A stretch of DNA of 13,272 nt from Candidatus Zhuqueibacterota bacterium (GTDB lineage Bacteria; SM23-31). The stretch's first letter is position 1, and the number at the start of each line of letters is the position of its first letter. Shown here piece after piece: positions 1-6,951 of the stretch. The position numbers were made by a program, and so were the translations under genes. Where the stretch lies: the NCBI GenBank assembly GCA_022562855.1, contig JADFON010000017.1, positions 1-13,272 on the forward strand, written 5' to 3'. Below the pieces are notes generated by a model. The model saw nothing but the letters and a program-made list of their open reading frames with translations. It did no database searches and was not told the origin of the DNA.

Positions 1-5
1 GCGAG

Positions 6-35
6 TCGGCGAACTGTAAAAATTCAGCTTGCCGA
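6..35 (+). terminator. Probable intrinsic terminator of an upstream gene
   Basis: Bases 6-12 (TCGGCGA) pair with 29-35 (TTGCCGA) through one G-U pair. After an A-C mismatch, CTG (14-16) pairs with CAG (25-27), leaving a loop of about 8 bases. A T-rich stretch follows from 41 (CTTTTAATCTTTATTTTAG), not immediately after the stem, which lowers confidence. No convincing coding tail lies before it in any frame, so the window appears to open in an intergenic region and the TPR gene downstream would start a new transcription unit. Confidence 0.4.
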
Positions 36-58
36 GAAACTTTTAATCTTTATTTTAG

Positions 59-73
59 TATAATTTATATAAT
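59..73 (+). promoter_or_regulatory. Possible -10 element(s) for the TPR/barrel/exb cluster
   Basis: Two exact TATAAT hexamers lie at 59-64 and 68-73, just after the candidate terminator and 80-95 bases before the first start codon. No good -35 hexamer sits at 16-18 bases upstream of either, and in AT-rich intergenic DNA such hexamers occur by chance. This is the best promoter candidate for the block starting at 154, but it rests on the -10 match and position only. Confidence 0.25.
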
Positions 74-91
74 AATTTTTATTACCTTCTT

Positions 92-114
92 CAGCTGACA
101 CCCGTGGTAAGCTG
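92..114 (+). other. Hairpin in the leader of the TPR gene
   Basis: CAGCT (92-96) pairs perfectly with AGCTG (110-114). After a G-A mismatch, AC (98-99) pairs with GT (107-108), and the top is a loop of about 7 bases. It lies in the presumed 5' untranslated leader of the TPR gene, about 40 bases before its start codon, with no T-tract, so it is not a terminator. It could be a leader structure or chance; I do not recognise it as a known riboswitch. Confidence 0.3.
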
Positions 115-153
115 TAATAACGAATCATTGTAAATAAAGAATTTCGGGCTAAT

Positions 154-3100
154 ATGAAACGGTATCAGTATTTTCCCGTTGTTTTATTATTATTCCTACT
201 GGGGAACTCCTCCCTATTTGCTCAATCCACGACCAGAGAAAGAAATGATTTCCAGATAATTGTTTCTGAAATCAACGACAGGTTATATCAATCCGCAGAA
301 ATAAGCCTCAAACAGTTCCTCGCAAACTATCCTTCAAGCGAGCTTCTCGAAGAAATACTTTTTCGGCTGGGACAGGTCGAATTCACCCTGAATAAATATA
401 GCGAATCGAGAAAATATTTAGAGAGATTCAAATTATCGTACCCTTTCAGCAGGTGGATGGATGATGCTTTACTTACGACAGGCAGGTCGTATTATTTTGA
501 AGATAATTACCAGGAATCCCTGAAATCGTTTTTGAAAATTTTGGAGGATCATCCACAAAGCGAAAAAATTGACCAGGCAAATCTGTGGGCAGGGGAGAGC
601 TATTTTGCTTTGAATAACTACAATAAAGCGGCGGAACACTATCAGGCAGTCGTCGATGATCCTAACAGCAGTGGCAGCAAAGATTACGCGTATTATTCTC
701 TTGGATGGACCTATGTGGAACTGGGAGATTATGAAAAAGCCATTACTGTATTGGAGAGACTCAAAAACGGGTATCCTGAAAGCGATTACAAAGCTCAAGG
801 TCTGTTCAAGCTTGGTGAAGCACACTATTTTGACCGACAGTATGCCGAAACAATTTCAACCTTAGATGAAGTTGTGAATAGCGGGGAAATAGACGATTTC
901 AAAGCTGCTGGGTTGTACTACATAGGCGACTCGTATTATCAATTGCAAAATTATCAAAAAGCCCGTGAGAACTTGCAGCAGGTTACACAGGGATTTCCCG
1001 ACAGTCCGTTTGCCGAGGAGGCGTTGAAGTCTGTCGGTTTTATTTATATTGAAGAGGAGAAGTTCGCGCAAGCGGCGGACATATTCAAGCAAATTGTTGA
1101 AAACACAAATGACCCTATTGATGACCGGTCCCTTTATTTTTGGGGTATTTCTCTAAGAAAATCCGGGAACATAACACTTGGAAATGAAAAACTCGATGCG
1201 CTGCTAAAAAATGTTCCCGATAGCAAATTTGCAGACAGGGCTTTGTTTGAAATGGCAAGCGATTATTTTGATGACGGCGACTACCAGGAGGCTTACACAA
1301 GATTTAAAAGAATAACCGACAGTTATAAGGATAGCGAAATTTATACAAAAGCGCTGAAAATGGTTGGCGAATCGCTAAGGGAAATGGAAAATTATGAGGA
1401 GGCAAAACTGGTTTATAGAGAGCTGACCAGGTCAAAAGATGTTTCCATAGCCGCCTGGAGTCATTATCAATTTGGATGGAGCCAATATAAAAACGGTGAG
1501 ATAGACGAGGGTCTGAAAACCCTTGAGAGTTATGTTCAGCGGTATCCCAAACATGAACTCGCAGACCAGGCTTTGTATTTAATAGGCGATATTCTGTACA
1601 ATAAAGGAGAATACGACAAGGCGGTTATTACCCTGACCAATCTCATGCTTGGTCATTCTCAATCCGAAAAACGGCTTGACGCGCTCTACCTGCGTGCCTA
1701 TGCCAAATTCAGAATGGAAGATTACGGAGAGGCGAGTAAGGATTTCTCTGCGGTCCTTCAACAATATCCTAACAGTATTTACGAATTGGATGCCACTTTC
1801 AGGTACGCAGATACCAAATACTTGCTTAAAAATTATGACAGCGCCTTGGTTCTCTACCGGCGGATAACGCAGACCACACGCGATGAAGATGAGAAAATGA
1901 GTGCGCATTACCAGGAAGCCCAAACGTTATACCGGCTTGACCGGTTCCTGGAAGCAATAAATGTTTTCAGGTCGATATTTACCAATGCACCCGGTTCGGA
2001 ATTTGCCGATGATTCTTACTATTACATGGCGAGTGTTTATTCTAACCAGTTAAACGATTATGACCGTGCCATCAGCGAATTTCAGAGTTTTATGAGCCGG
2101 TATCCCGATTCAGAATTCAGGGACGATTCTATTGTTGAAATAGGCAATGCTTATTATAATCAACAAAACTATGAGGAAGCCGTTGTAAACTACAGTAATG
2201 TGCTGAACTGGTATCCTGACAGCGATATAATCGGGGACGCCCTTGTCGGTATTCAAGACAGCTACAAGATGCTTGGGCAAATCGATAAAGCTGTCGAAGC
2301 TGCAAATGAGTTTGTCAAAAATAATTCCGATAATCCGGTTGCGGATGACATTCAGTTAACCAATGGCGATTTTTATTTTTCCGCAGAAGAATATGATAAA
2401 GCGGTCTCCGAATATGAGAAACTGATAGGAAGATTTCCAAAAAGCCCGCTTATTCCCGATGCGTATTTTGGAATAGGAAGAGCATATAATAGAAGCGGGA
2501 ACTATGAAAAGGCAATCGAGAATTTCTGGCGTGTGTCTAATGAGTTTCCCCGGAGTTCTCTAGCGCCGCTGTCATTGTTAGAATTGGGTGACATATATTA
2601 TGGCAGGGGTGATTACACCCAGGCAGAACGTGTTTATCTCCGGGTGAGCAGCGAGTATCCATCCGCACAGGAGGTTGGTTTAGGTTTGTTAAAACTTGGT
2701 ATCACCCGTGAAGAATTAGGACAGTTTGATAAAGCATCTCAGAATTATAACAGGATAATTACTCAGTATTCAGATAATATCATCGCTTACCAGGCAAGAA
2801 ACAACCTGGGCAGAATTCTGATTTCACAGGGAAACTACGACCTGGCGATAACGCTGTTAGACCGGGTAATCGAAAAACGTCAGGATGAGTATGCAGCGGA
2901 AGCCCAGTATAATCTCGGTCAGGTTTATCTGCATCAGAACGATTATGAAAGAGCATATGAAAAACTAAGCGCTCTCAGGGCTTTGTATCCCGCCTATGAA
3001 CCATGGTTGACCAAAGCGACACTCGACGCTGCTTATTGCAAAGTAGAATTAGAACACTTTAACGATGCGGAACGGCTTTATAACCTTGTTATCGAAAAAC

Positions 3101-3159
3101 ATCCCAATGACGAATATGGCAAATTGGCAAAGGAAGGTCTGGATAGGATAAAGAAATAG
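154..3159 (+). CDS. Giant secreted TPR-solenoid protein (CpoB/BamD-like repeats)
   Basis: Predicted periplasmic scaffold protein of 1001 residues. Residues 1-24 form a signal peptide (MKRYQYF, hydrophobic VVLLLFLL, then SLFAQ); there is no cysteine at the cleavage site, so it is not a lipoprotein. Almost all the rest is about 25-26 tandem repeats of about 37 residues with the pattern ALxxLGxxYYxxxxYxxAxxxYxxVxxxYPxSxxAxx. This is the TPR_6-like class seen in CpoB/YbgF and BamD, slightly longer than the canonical 34-residue TPR. No enzymatic or membrane domain is visible. The final repeat ends in a short basic tail, so the solenoid is essentially the whole protein. No clear Shine-Dalgarno site precedes the ATG, but the signal peptide directly after it supports this start. 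The gene is first in a same-strand run with a barrel and exbB-exbD-tonB, separated from the barrel by 55 bases. Known relatives bind TolA or the Bam complex; a partner in the adjacent TonB system is inferred from context. Product class is sure, function unknown. Confidence 0.93.
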   Translation: MKRYQYFPVVLLLFLLGNSSLFAQSTTRERNDFQIIVSEINDRLYQSAEISLKQFLANYPSSELLEEILFRLGQVEFTLNKYSESRKYLERFKLSYPFSRWMDDALLTTGRSYYFEDNYQESLKSFLKILEDHPQSEKIDQANLWAGESYFALNNYNKAAEHYQAVVDDPNSSGSKDYAYYSLGWTYVELGDYEKAITVLERLKNGYPESDYKAQGLFKLGEAHYFDRQYAETISTLDEVVNSGEIDDFKAAGLYYIGDSYYQLQNYQKARENLQQVTQGFPDSPFAEEALKSVGFIYIEEEKFAQAADIFKQIVENTNDPIDDRSLYFWGISLRKSGNITLGNEKLDALLKNVPDSKFADRALFEMASDYFDDGDYQEAYTRFKRITDSYKDSEIYTKALKMVGESLREMENYEEAKLVYRELTRSKDVSIAAWSHYQFGWSQYKNGEIDEGLKTLESYVQRYPKHELADQALYLIGDILYNKGEYDKAVITLTNLMLGHSQSEKRLDALYLRAYAKFRMEDYGEASKDFSAVLQQYPNSIYELDATFRYADTKYLLKNYDSALVLYRRITQTTRDEDEKMSAHYQEAQTLYRLDRFLEAINVFRSIFTNAPGSEFADDSYYYMASVYSNQLNDYDRAISEFQSFMSRYPDSEFRDDSIVEIGNAYYNQQNYEEAVVNYSNVLNWYPDSDIIGDALVGIQDSYKMLGQIDKAVEAANEFVKNNSDNPVADDIQLTNGDFYFSAEEYDKAVSEYEKLIGRFPKSPLIPDAYFGIGRAYNRSGNYEKAIENFWRVSNEFPRSSLAPLSLLELGDIYYGRGDYTQAERVYLRVSSEYPSAQEVGLGLLKLGITREELGQFDKASQNYNRIITQYSDNIIAYQARNNLGRILISQGNYDLAITLLDRVIEKRQDEYAAEAQYNLGQVYLHQNDYERAYEKLSALRALYPAYEPWLTKATLDAAYCKVELEHFNDAERLYNLVIEKHPNDEYGKLAKEGLDRIKK

Positions 3160-3214
3160 ATTTATTGGTTTTTTAACAAAAAAATTTAAACGTAACAATC
3201 CTTTTTGGTGTGTC

Positions 3215-5002
3215 ATGGGACTAAACAATAAACGTATCTTGTTTTTGGCATTAGCGGTTGTATTTGCGTTGGCAATTATTATGCCGGTCTACCCTGCGGT
3301 TGCCCAGAAGATAACACCTCCGCCCCCAAAAATTACGCCGCCGGATAGTCTGCCAAACAAGCAATCATTACCGGAGAAATCACTACCCTCATTGGATTTA
3401 AAAGAATACACTATTTTGGGTCGGGACCGTCTTCGCGTGCTTCCTTCGCAACGCCATGCAATAGGGCTTGCAGACATTACAACGCGAGAGATGATTGCCG
3501 CCGCTGAGAATGACAGACAATATCAACCGCCGGGCGCCGGTGGAGAAAAAAGTGAGCAGTCGTTTCAAACAAATTTCGGCGGCGTTATAAATGAAGCCTA
3601 TGTAGCATTCGGAAGATATACTGATATTAACGCCGGATTGAAACTAAGAAAACAGTATCCAAAGGACGTGTACTTTGCAAATTTTGATTATCACATAAAT
3701 GAAGGGCACATTACCAATGCGGATTTTTTCGATATATCCGCAGATGTTTCGCAAATTCACCGGTATAACGATTCTATACAGAACACCACAACATTATCCT
3801 TTAACTTACATGATTACAAATTTTATTCGGTACCTTTCGCCCCCATTGAAAGAAAGAGATACCATGTCGAAATAAGCACAGCCACGAGTTTTACAAATTG
3901 GGACCCGCTGAACATCAGGTGGGAAGTCGGAGGCAGGTATCTTGATCCTGACGATTCGAAAATATTCAATTGGGATTTGTGGACTCGCATTGATTGGAAC
4001 TCAATAGCAAATTCGACCCTGTTAAGCGGATTTTTTGAATTTAACACCGACAGAATAAAAGACGGAAGTTTAAATAATGCACCGCTGAGCGACGCAAACT
4101 ATGGCAAGGCGCTTTTTCAGATCGAACGGCTTATTACAAAAAGACTCCATTTGAAAGTCGGTGGCGCATTCTATTATTATTACAGCCAAAACGCGATCAA
4201 CGAATTTTCCATAGAAAACAATGAACTCGTGGTATCGGACGAACGGATTCTGAAAACAAGGGAAGACAATATTGTTGTACCGATTGGAGCGGTTACTTTC
4301 GATATGGCAGAAGGAGGAAGGCTTTTTGTCGAGTTTGAACCGACCGTGGAGTCGTTCAATTTGCTCGATAAAATCCGGTACAATCCGTATCTCGATTTGA
4401 CTTCTCCACATACTTATGAGCACACCAGTCATGATTTTAGAGTGGGATGGAGAAGATCTTATGCCTATGACCTGGCATTTGAAATATTTTACAGCGATAA
4501 GAGAATAAAAAATTACGGAATATTATTGGATAAGCAACCCGGTCTGAATATCCAGGATGGGTCGTTTATCTTCTTTCATGACAATATTCTCGATATAAAC
4601 GAATACCGGGGAATTATCAATTGGAATCCTCATCCGAGGTTTAACGCCTGGAGTTCATTGAGCTACATAGATTATACTATTAGCAAAAGCGATATCGCCG
4701 AAAGAGTACCGTATCTTCCTAATTTCACTTTTGATTTTTCGTTGCAGTATTTACCGGGCTATGGAGTTAAATTTATTCTCGATGGTCAATATTCGGGAAC
4801 ACGGTATGTTTCGCCTGTTGCCGGCAACAGAAAAAAACTTGAAGAATACCTGCTCGCCAATTTGACAATAAGCAAACAATGGAGCTGGAATGTCGGCAGC
4901 TATGTCTATTTTTCAAATTTGTTTAACCAAAAGTATGAGCTTTGGAATAGATACCTGGAACCTGATTTGAAGGGCGGCGCCGGATTCCGGTACTTCTGGT
5001 AG
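3215..5002 (+). CDS. Outer-membrane beta-barrel resembling a TonB-dependent receptor with a reduced plug
   Basis: 595 residues. Residues 1-30 are a signal peptide (RILFLALAVVFALAII then PAVA, cleavage before Q31). Residues 33-58 are proline-rich. Residues 60-97 (LDLKEYTILGRD ... LPSQRHAIGLADITTREM) resemble the first strand and following segment of a TonB-receptor plug (EVVVTGSR ... P ... VITREEI), but the rest of a normal plug of about 120-150 residues is missing. From about 118 to the end, alternating polar/aromatic strands form a barrel, with a late segment SNLFNQKYELWNRY typical of TonB-dependent receptor C-termini and a terminal aromatic strand GAGFRYFW. The last residue is Trp rather than the usual Phe. 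The gene sits between the giant TPR gene and exbB, so it is the obvious outer-membrane partner of that motor. Specificity cannot be told: it could be an importer-derived channel, a polymer exporter or a structural barrel. The barrel assignment is firm; the receptor relationship is likely; the plug remnant is an inference. Confidence 0.85.
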   Translation: MGLNNKRILFLALAVVFALAIIMPVYPAVAQKITPPPPKITPPDSLPNKQSLPEKSLPSLDLKEYTILGRDRLRVLPSQRHAIGLADITTREMIAAAENDRQYQPPGAGGEKSEQSFQTNFGGVINEAYVAFGRYTDINAGLKLRKQYPKDVYFANFDYHINEGHITNADFFDISADVSQIHRYNDSIQNTTTLSFNLHDYKFYSVPFAPIERKRYHVEISTATSFTNWDPLNIRWEVGGRYLDPDDSKIFNWDLWTRIDWNSIANSTLLSGFFEFNTDRIKDGSLNNAPLSDANYGKALFQIERLITKRLHLKVGGAFYYYYSQNAINEFSIENNELVVSDERILKTREDNIVVPIGAVTFDMAEGGRLFVEFEPTVESFNLLDKIRYNPYLDLTSPHTYEHTSHDFRVGWRRSYAYDLAFEIFYSDKRIKNYGILLDKQPGLNIQDGSFIFFHDNILDINEYRGIINWNPHPRFNAWSSLSYIDYTISKSDIAERVPYLPNFTFDFSLQYLPGYGVKFILDGQYSGTRYVSPVAGNRKKLEEYLLANLTISKQWSWNVGSYVYFSNLFNQKYELWNRYLEPDLKGGAGFRYFW

Positions 5003-5019
5003 TTTCTGAGCGGATTGGG

Positions 5020-5031
5020 TTGTTTAAACAA
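5020..5031. repeat. Perfect 12-base palindrome TTGTTTAAACAA
   Basis: The sequence is identical to its reverse complement and lies in the 54-base gap between the barrel stop codon and the exbB ribosome binding site. It has the size of a half-to-full operator, or it may be chance in AT-rich DNA. No second copy was noticed in other gaps of the window. Function unknown. Confidence 0.4.
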
Positions 5032-5046
5032 ATAAAAATTTGAAAC

Positions 5047-5052
5047 AGGAGG
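5047..5052 (+). promoter_or_regulatory. Strong ribosome binding site for exbB
   Basis: AGGAGG lies 4 bases before the ATG at 5057. It is the best Shine-Dalgarno match in the window and fixes the exbB start. The preceding TPR and barrel genes have no comparable site, so the motor genes may be translated at a different level. Confidence 0.8.
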
Positions 5053-5056
5053 GTTA

Positions 5057-5677
5057 ATGAACCTATTGGAATTAGTTGCACAAGGCGGGTGGATAATGGT
5101 GCCTTTACTCATTTGTGCAGTGGTAGCCGCGGCGATTATTTTTGAACGGTTAATGATACTACGCAAATCAAAATCCAATACGCGTCATTTAATGATGAAG
5201 TTAAGATCACTCGTTGCCAAGGGTCAAAAGGAAGAAGCATTGAATTTGTGTGCTGAAACCCCGGGTTCGGCAGCAATGGTTCTGAAAGAAGGTCTTCGCC
5301 GTTCAGGGCGTGACCGTAAAGAAATCCAGATAGCGGTAGAATCCGCCGGTAAAGAGCAGGTGTTTCATCTCGAAAAATATCTCGGAATTTTGGCGACAAT
5401 TGCGGGAATGGCGCCGCTTATAGGGTTTCTTGGAACCGTTCTGGGTATGATTGAAGCATTTATGGTGATACAGCGTGAGAGCGGTAATGTCAACGCCACC
5501 GTTCTCGCCGGGGGAATTTCGCAAGCGCTTATAACGACCGCGGCAGGATTGATAGTGGGTATAATAACGTATTTCTTTTACAACTATATCGTCAGCAAGA
5601 TAAAGCGTTTCGTATTTGAAATCGAAACCAGTTCAAATGAATTGGTGGAACTTCTCACTGAAGACCAGTTCGCATAG
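5057..5677 (+). CDS. exbB: ExbB/TolQ/MotA-family proton channel subunit
   Basis: Inner-membrane subunit of the proton-driven motor that powers TonB. Its 206 residues match the small ExbB/TolQ family. Three membrane segments are seen: about 11-33 (GWIMVPLLICAVVAAAIIF), about 108-136 containing the hallmark GFLGTVLGMIEAF, and about 148-178 containing ISQALITTAAGLIVGIITYFFYNY. The cytoplasmic loop between the first two holds the usual family pattern (EEALNLCAETPGSAAMVLKEGL). T127 and T161 match the conserved pore threonines of E. coli ExbB (T148, T181). The position of ExbB E176 is Q156 here, a substitution I believe occurs in some FCB homologues. The gene is followed by exbD after 22 bases and is preceded by a strong ribosome binding site. 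Pairing with the adjacent barrel and TPR proteins is inferred from position. Confidence 0.95.
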   Translation: MNLLELVAQGGWIMVPLLICAVVAAAIIFERLMILRKSKSNTRHLMMKLRSLVAKGQKEEALNLCAETPGSAAMVLKEGLRRSGRDRKEIQIAVESAGKEQVFHLEKYLGILATIAGMAPLIGFLGTVLGMIEAFMVIQRESGNVNATVLAGGISQALITTAAGLIVGIITYFFYNYIVSKIKRFVFEIETSSNELVELLTEDQFA

Positions 5678-5686
5678 AATTCTTAC

Positions 5687-5691
5687 GGGAG
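5687..5691 (+). promoter_or_regulatory. Ribosome binding site deciding the exbD start
   Basis: GGGAG lies 8 bases before the ATG at 5700. The open frame extends upstream to 5616, but that longer start would overlap exbB by 62 bases and add 28 residues before the membrane anchor unlike ExbD proteins. The site supports 5700. Confidence 0.75.
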
Positions 5692-5699
5692 TTAACAAT

Positions 5700-6101
5700 A
5701 TGAACTTGAAAATGGAACAAAAACTGCTCGATTCTTTTTCATTATCTTCACTAACCGATATTGTTATGCTGCTGCTGATATTTTTTCTGTTATCCTCAAC
5801 CTTTATAATTCAGCCGGGGATAAAAGTAAACCTTCCTGAGGCGGATTCTTCGGAGAAGGTTCTGGAAAAGAGCATTATCATTACTATCGCAAAAGAAGGA
5901 ATTTACCTGAATGATAAACAAGTCTCGCTAAATGAGTTAGGCGCTAACATGAACTCGCTTCATAAAAGTAATGCCGACGATGTAGTTACTGTGAAGGCAG
6001 ACAAGGACGCTACGGTCAACCAGCTTGTTGAGGTAATGGATATCTGCAAAAAAGCCGGCTTTAGAGTATTAAATTTGGCAACGGAGCCGGTCAATGGGTG
6101 A
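5700..6101 (+). CDS. exbD: ExbD/TolR-family motor subunit
   Basis: Stator-type partner of ExbB with one membrane helix and a periplasmic domain, 133 residues. Residues 1-17 are cytoplasmic, and 18-36 form the helix with D20 in SSLTDIVMLLLIFFLLSS; this aspartate corresponds to the proton-carrying Asp25 of E. coli ExbD. The SSLTDIVMLLLIFF form, rather than the proteobacterial TPLVDVMLVLLIIF, is the Bacteroidetes/FCB style. The periplasmic domain (about 55-130) shows the expected strands: SIIITIAKEGIYLNDKQV, then VVTVKADKDATVNQLVEVMD and RVLNLATEP. The start at 5700 was chosen over the upstream ATG at 5616 because of the GGGAG site and normal family length. The stop overlaps the tonB start by 8 bases (ATGGGTGA), suggesting translational coupling. 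Confidence 0.94.
   Translation: MNLKMEQKLLDSFSLSSLTDIVMLLLIFFLLSSTFIIQPGIKVNLPEADSSEKVLEKSIIITIAKEGIYLNDKQVSLNELGANMNSLHKSNADDVVTVKADKDATVNQLVEVMDICKKAGFRVLNLATEPVNG
6083..6086 (+). promoter_or_regulatory. Ribosome binding site for tonB, inside exbD
   Basis: GGAG lies 7 bases before the ATG at 6094, within the last codons of exbD. Together with the 8-base overlap of the two genes it indicates coupled translation. Confidence 0.6.
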
Positions 6102-6891
6102 AACATATTATCAAAAACGTTATACCGTTCTCGGGTGGTTCTTTTCACTATTATTGCATTCCGCGCTTGCTGTCATATTATTAATGATATTTGTTGATAT
6201 GACCCCAAAAACACCCGAATTTGTTGAAGTGACGTTATCGAGTTATATTGCGACAGGAAGACCGGAGATTTCGGAAAGACGTTTACAGCCATCTACCATC
6301 CCTGCACAACAAGCTTCTATTCAAGACCAACCTAAGCGTGTTGTCGATTTGCCGAAACGGAAAATGATAAATAGGGATTTAGATAGGATTCCGGTTGATA
6401 CAAAAGAACGAATTCCGGCAAATGAGTCGATAAGGAATACCACAGAAAGAATTGACCCGCTGCGGGGTGTAACAAAAGAGTCACAAATTACCAGGGAAAA
6501 TCAACAAGCGGGCAATCGTCTACCGCCGGGTTCGCAAAGAATTGCAATGGGCGAAAAAGTTACGAATCCTATTGCTTCGGATGGAATCGAAGGCAATCTG
6601 AAGATGGAAAAACCGTATGACATCAGTTGGGAGGGAGGAGCAAGGGAGATACTTGCCGACCCTCTTCCGGTTTTTCCTGATAATATTTTCAAAGAAGTGA
6701 CATTGAAATTCCGAATCGAGGTTCTCCCGAACGGAACCGTAAACGAAGTATTACTTCTTCAAAAAGGAGAAGCGACACTCGAGAATATCACAAGGCAGGC
6801 TCTAAAAAAGTGGCTTTTCAATCCCCTGGAAAAAAGTGCGCCACAAATCACACAAAATGGTTCCGTTATATTCCGGTTTATTGTAAAATAA
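6094..6891 (+). CDS. tonB: TonB-family energy transducer
   Basis: 265-residue periplasm-spanning protein that carries the ExbB/ExbD motion to an outer-membrane partner. A short cytoplasmic tail is followed by a signal-anchor helix at about 11-34 holding the S18-x3-H22 pair that matches the conserved SHLS-type residues of TonB. Residues 50-175 form a long linker that is not the usual Pro-Lys/Pro-Glu repeat but a mixed-charge, arginine-rich stretch. A segment at 175-185 (YDISWEGGARE) leads into the TonB C-terminal domain at about 188-265. There DPLPVFPDN, then KFRIEVLPNGTVNEVLLLQ, then LENITRQALKKWLFNPL follow the family order (YP; strand-G-x-V-strand; A-W-x-F-x-P). It is the third gene of the exbB-exbD-tonB unit. 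The dedicated target is likely the barrel encoded just upstream, but TonB can also serve other receptors. TolA is less likely because of the TonB-type C-terminus and the absence of tolB and pal here. Confidence 0.9.
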   Translation: MGETYYQKRYTVLGWFFSLLLHSALAVILLMIFVDMTPKTPEFVEVTLSSYIATGRPEISERRLQPSTIPAQQASIQDQPKRVVDLPKRKMINRDLDRIPVDTKERIPANESIRNTTERIDPLRGVTKESQITRENQQAGNRLPPGSQRIAMGEKVTNPIASDGIEGNLKMEKPYDISWEGGAREILADPLPVFPDNIFKEVTLKFRIEVLPNGTVNEVLLLQKGEATLENITRQALKKWLFNPLEKSAPQITQNGSVIFRFIVK

Positions 6892-6904
6892 CCCGTTTCC
6901 GGGT
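6891..6904 (+). other. Short hairpin right after tonB
   Basis: ACCCG (6891-6895) and CGGGT (6900-6904) form a 5-base-pair stem with a TTTC loop starting at the last base of the tonB stop codon. No T-run follows at once, only an AT-rich stretch (TATAAATATT at about 6909), so it is a poor terminator. It could weaken read-through into the next TPR gene or be chance. Confidence 0.25.
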
Positions 6905-6951
6905 AGCTATAAATATTCACTGTTTTAATATCGCAACCAGTATACATTATT

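Noticed and set aside
469-825. 118-residue open frame on the minus strand inside the TPR gene
   Set aside because: It is antisense to a clear repeat protein and its translation has no recognisable domain; the regular repeat codon pattern on the + strand explains the long open frame.
3160-3214. Hairpin TTTTTT-AAC-AAAAAA between the TPR and barrel genes
   Set aside because: It is made only of A-T pairs with a 3-base loop, so it is weak and likely chance in AT-rich DNA; it is not called a terminator.
4070-4432. 120-residue open frame on the minus strand inside the barrel gene
   Set aside because: The + strand frame encodes a continuous barrel with signal peptide; the minus-strand product shows no family features or ribosome binding site.
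154-5002. SusC/SusD-type glycan uptake pair
   Set aside because: The TPR protein has no lipobox cysteine and is far longer than SusD, and the barrel lacks a full plug and the extra N-terminal domain typical of SusC.
5616-5699. Upstream in-frame start for exbD
   Set aside because: It would overlap exbB by 62 bases and add 28 residues before the helix that ExbD proteins lack; the GGGAG site favours the ATG at 5700.
5057-6891. Tol-Pal (tolQ-tolR-tolA) instead of exbB-exbD-tonB
   Set aside because: The third protein has a TonB-type C-terminal domain, no tolB, pal or small cpoB follows, and the neighbour is a receptor-like barrel. The Tol reading is not fully excluded because the giant TPR protein has CpoB-like repeats.
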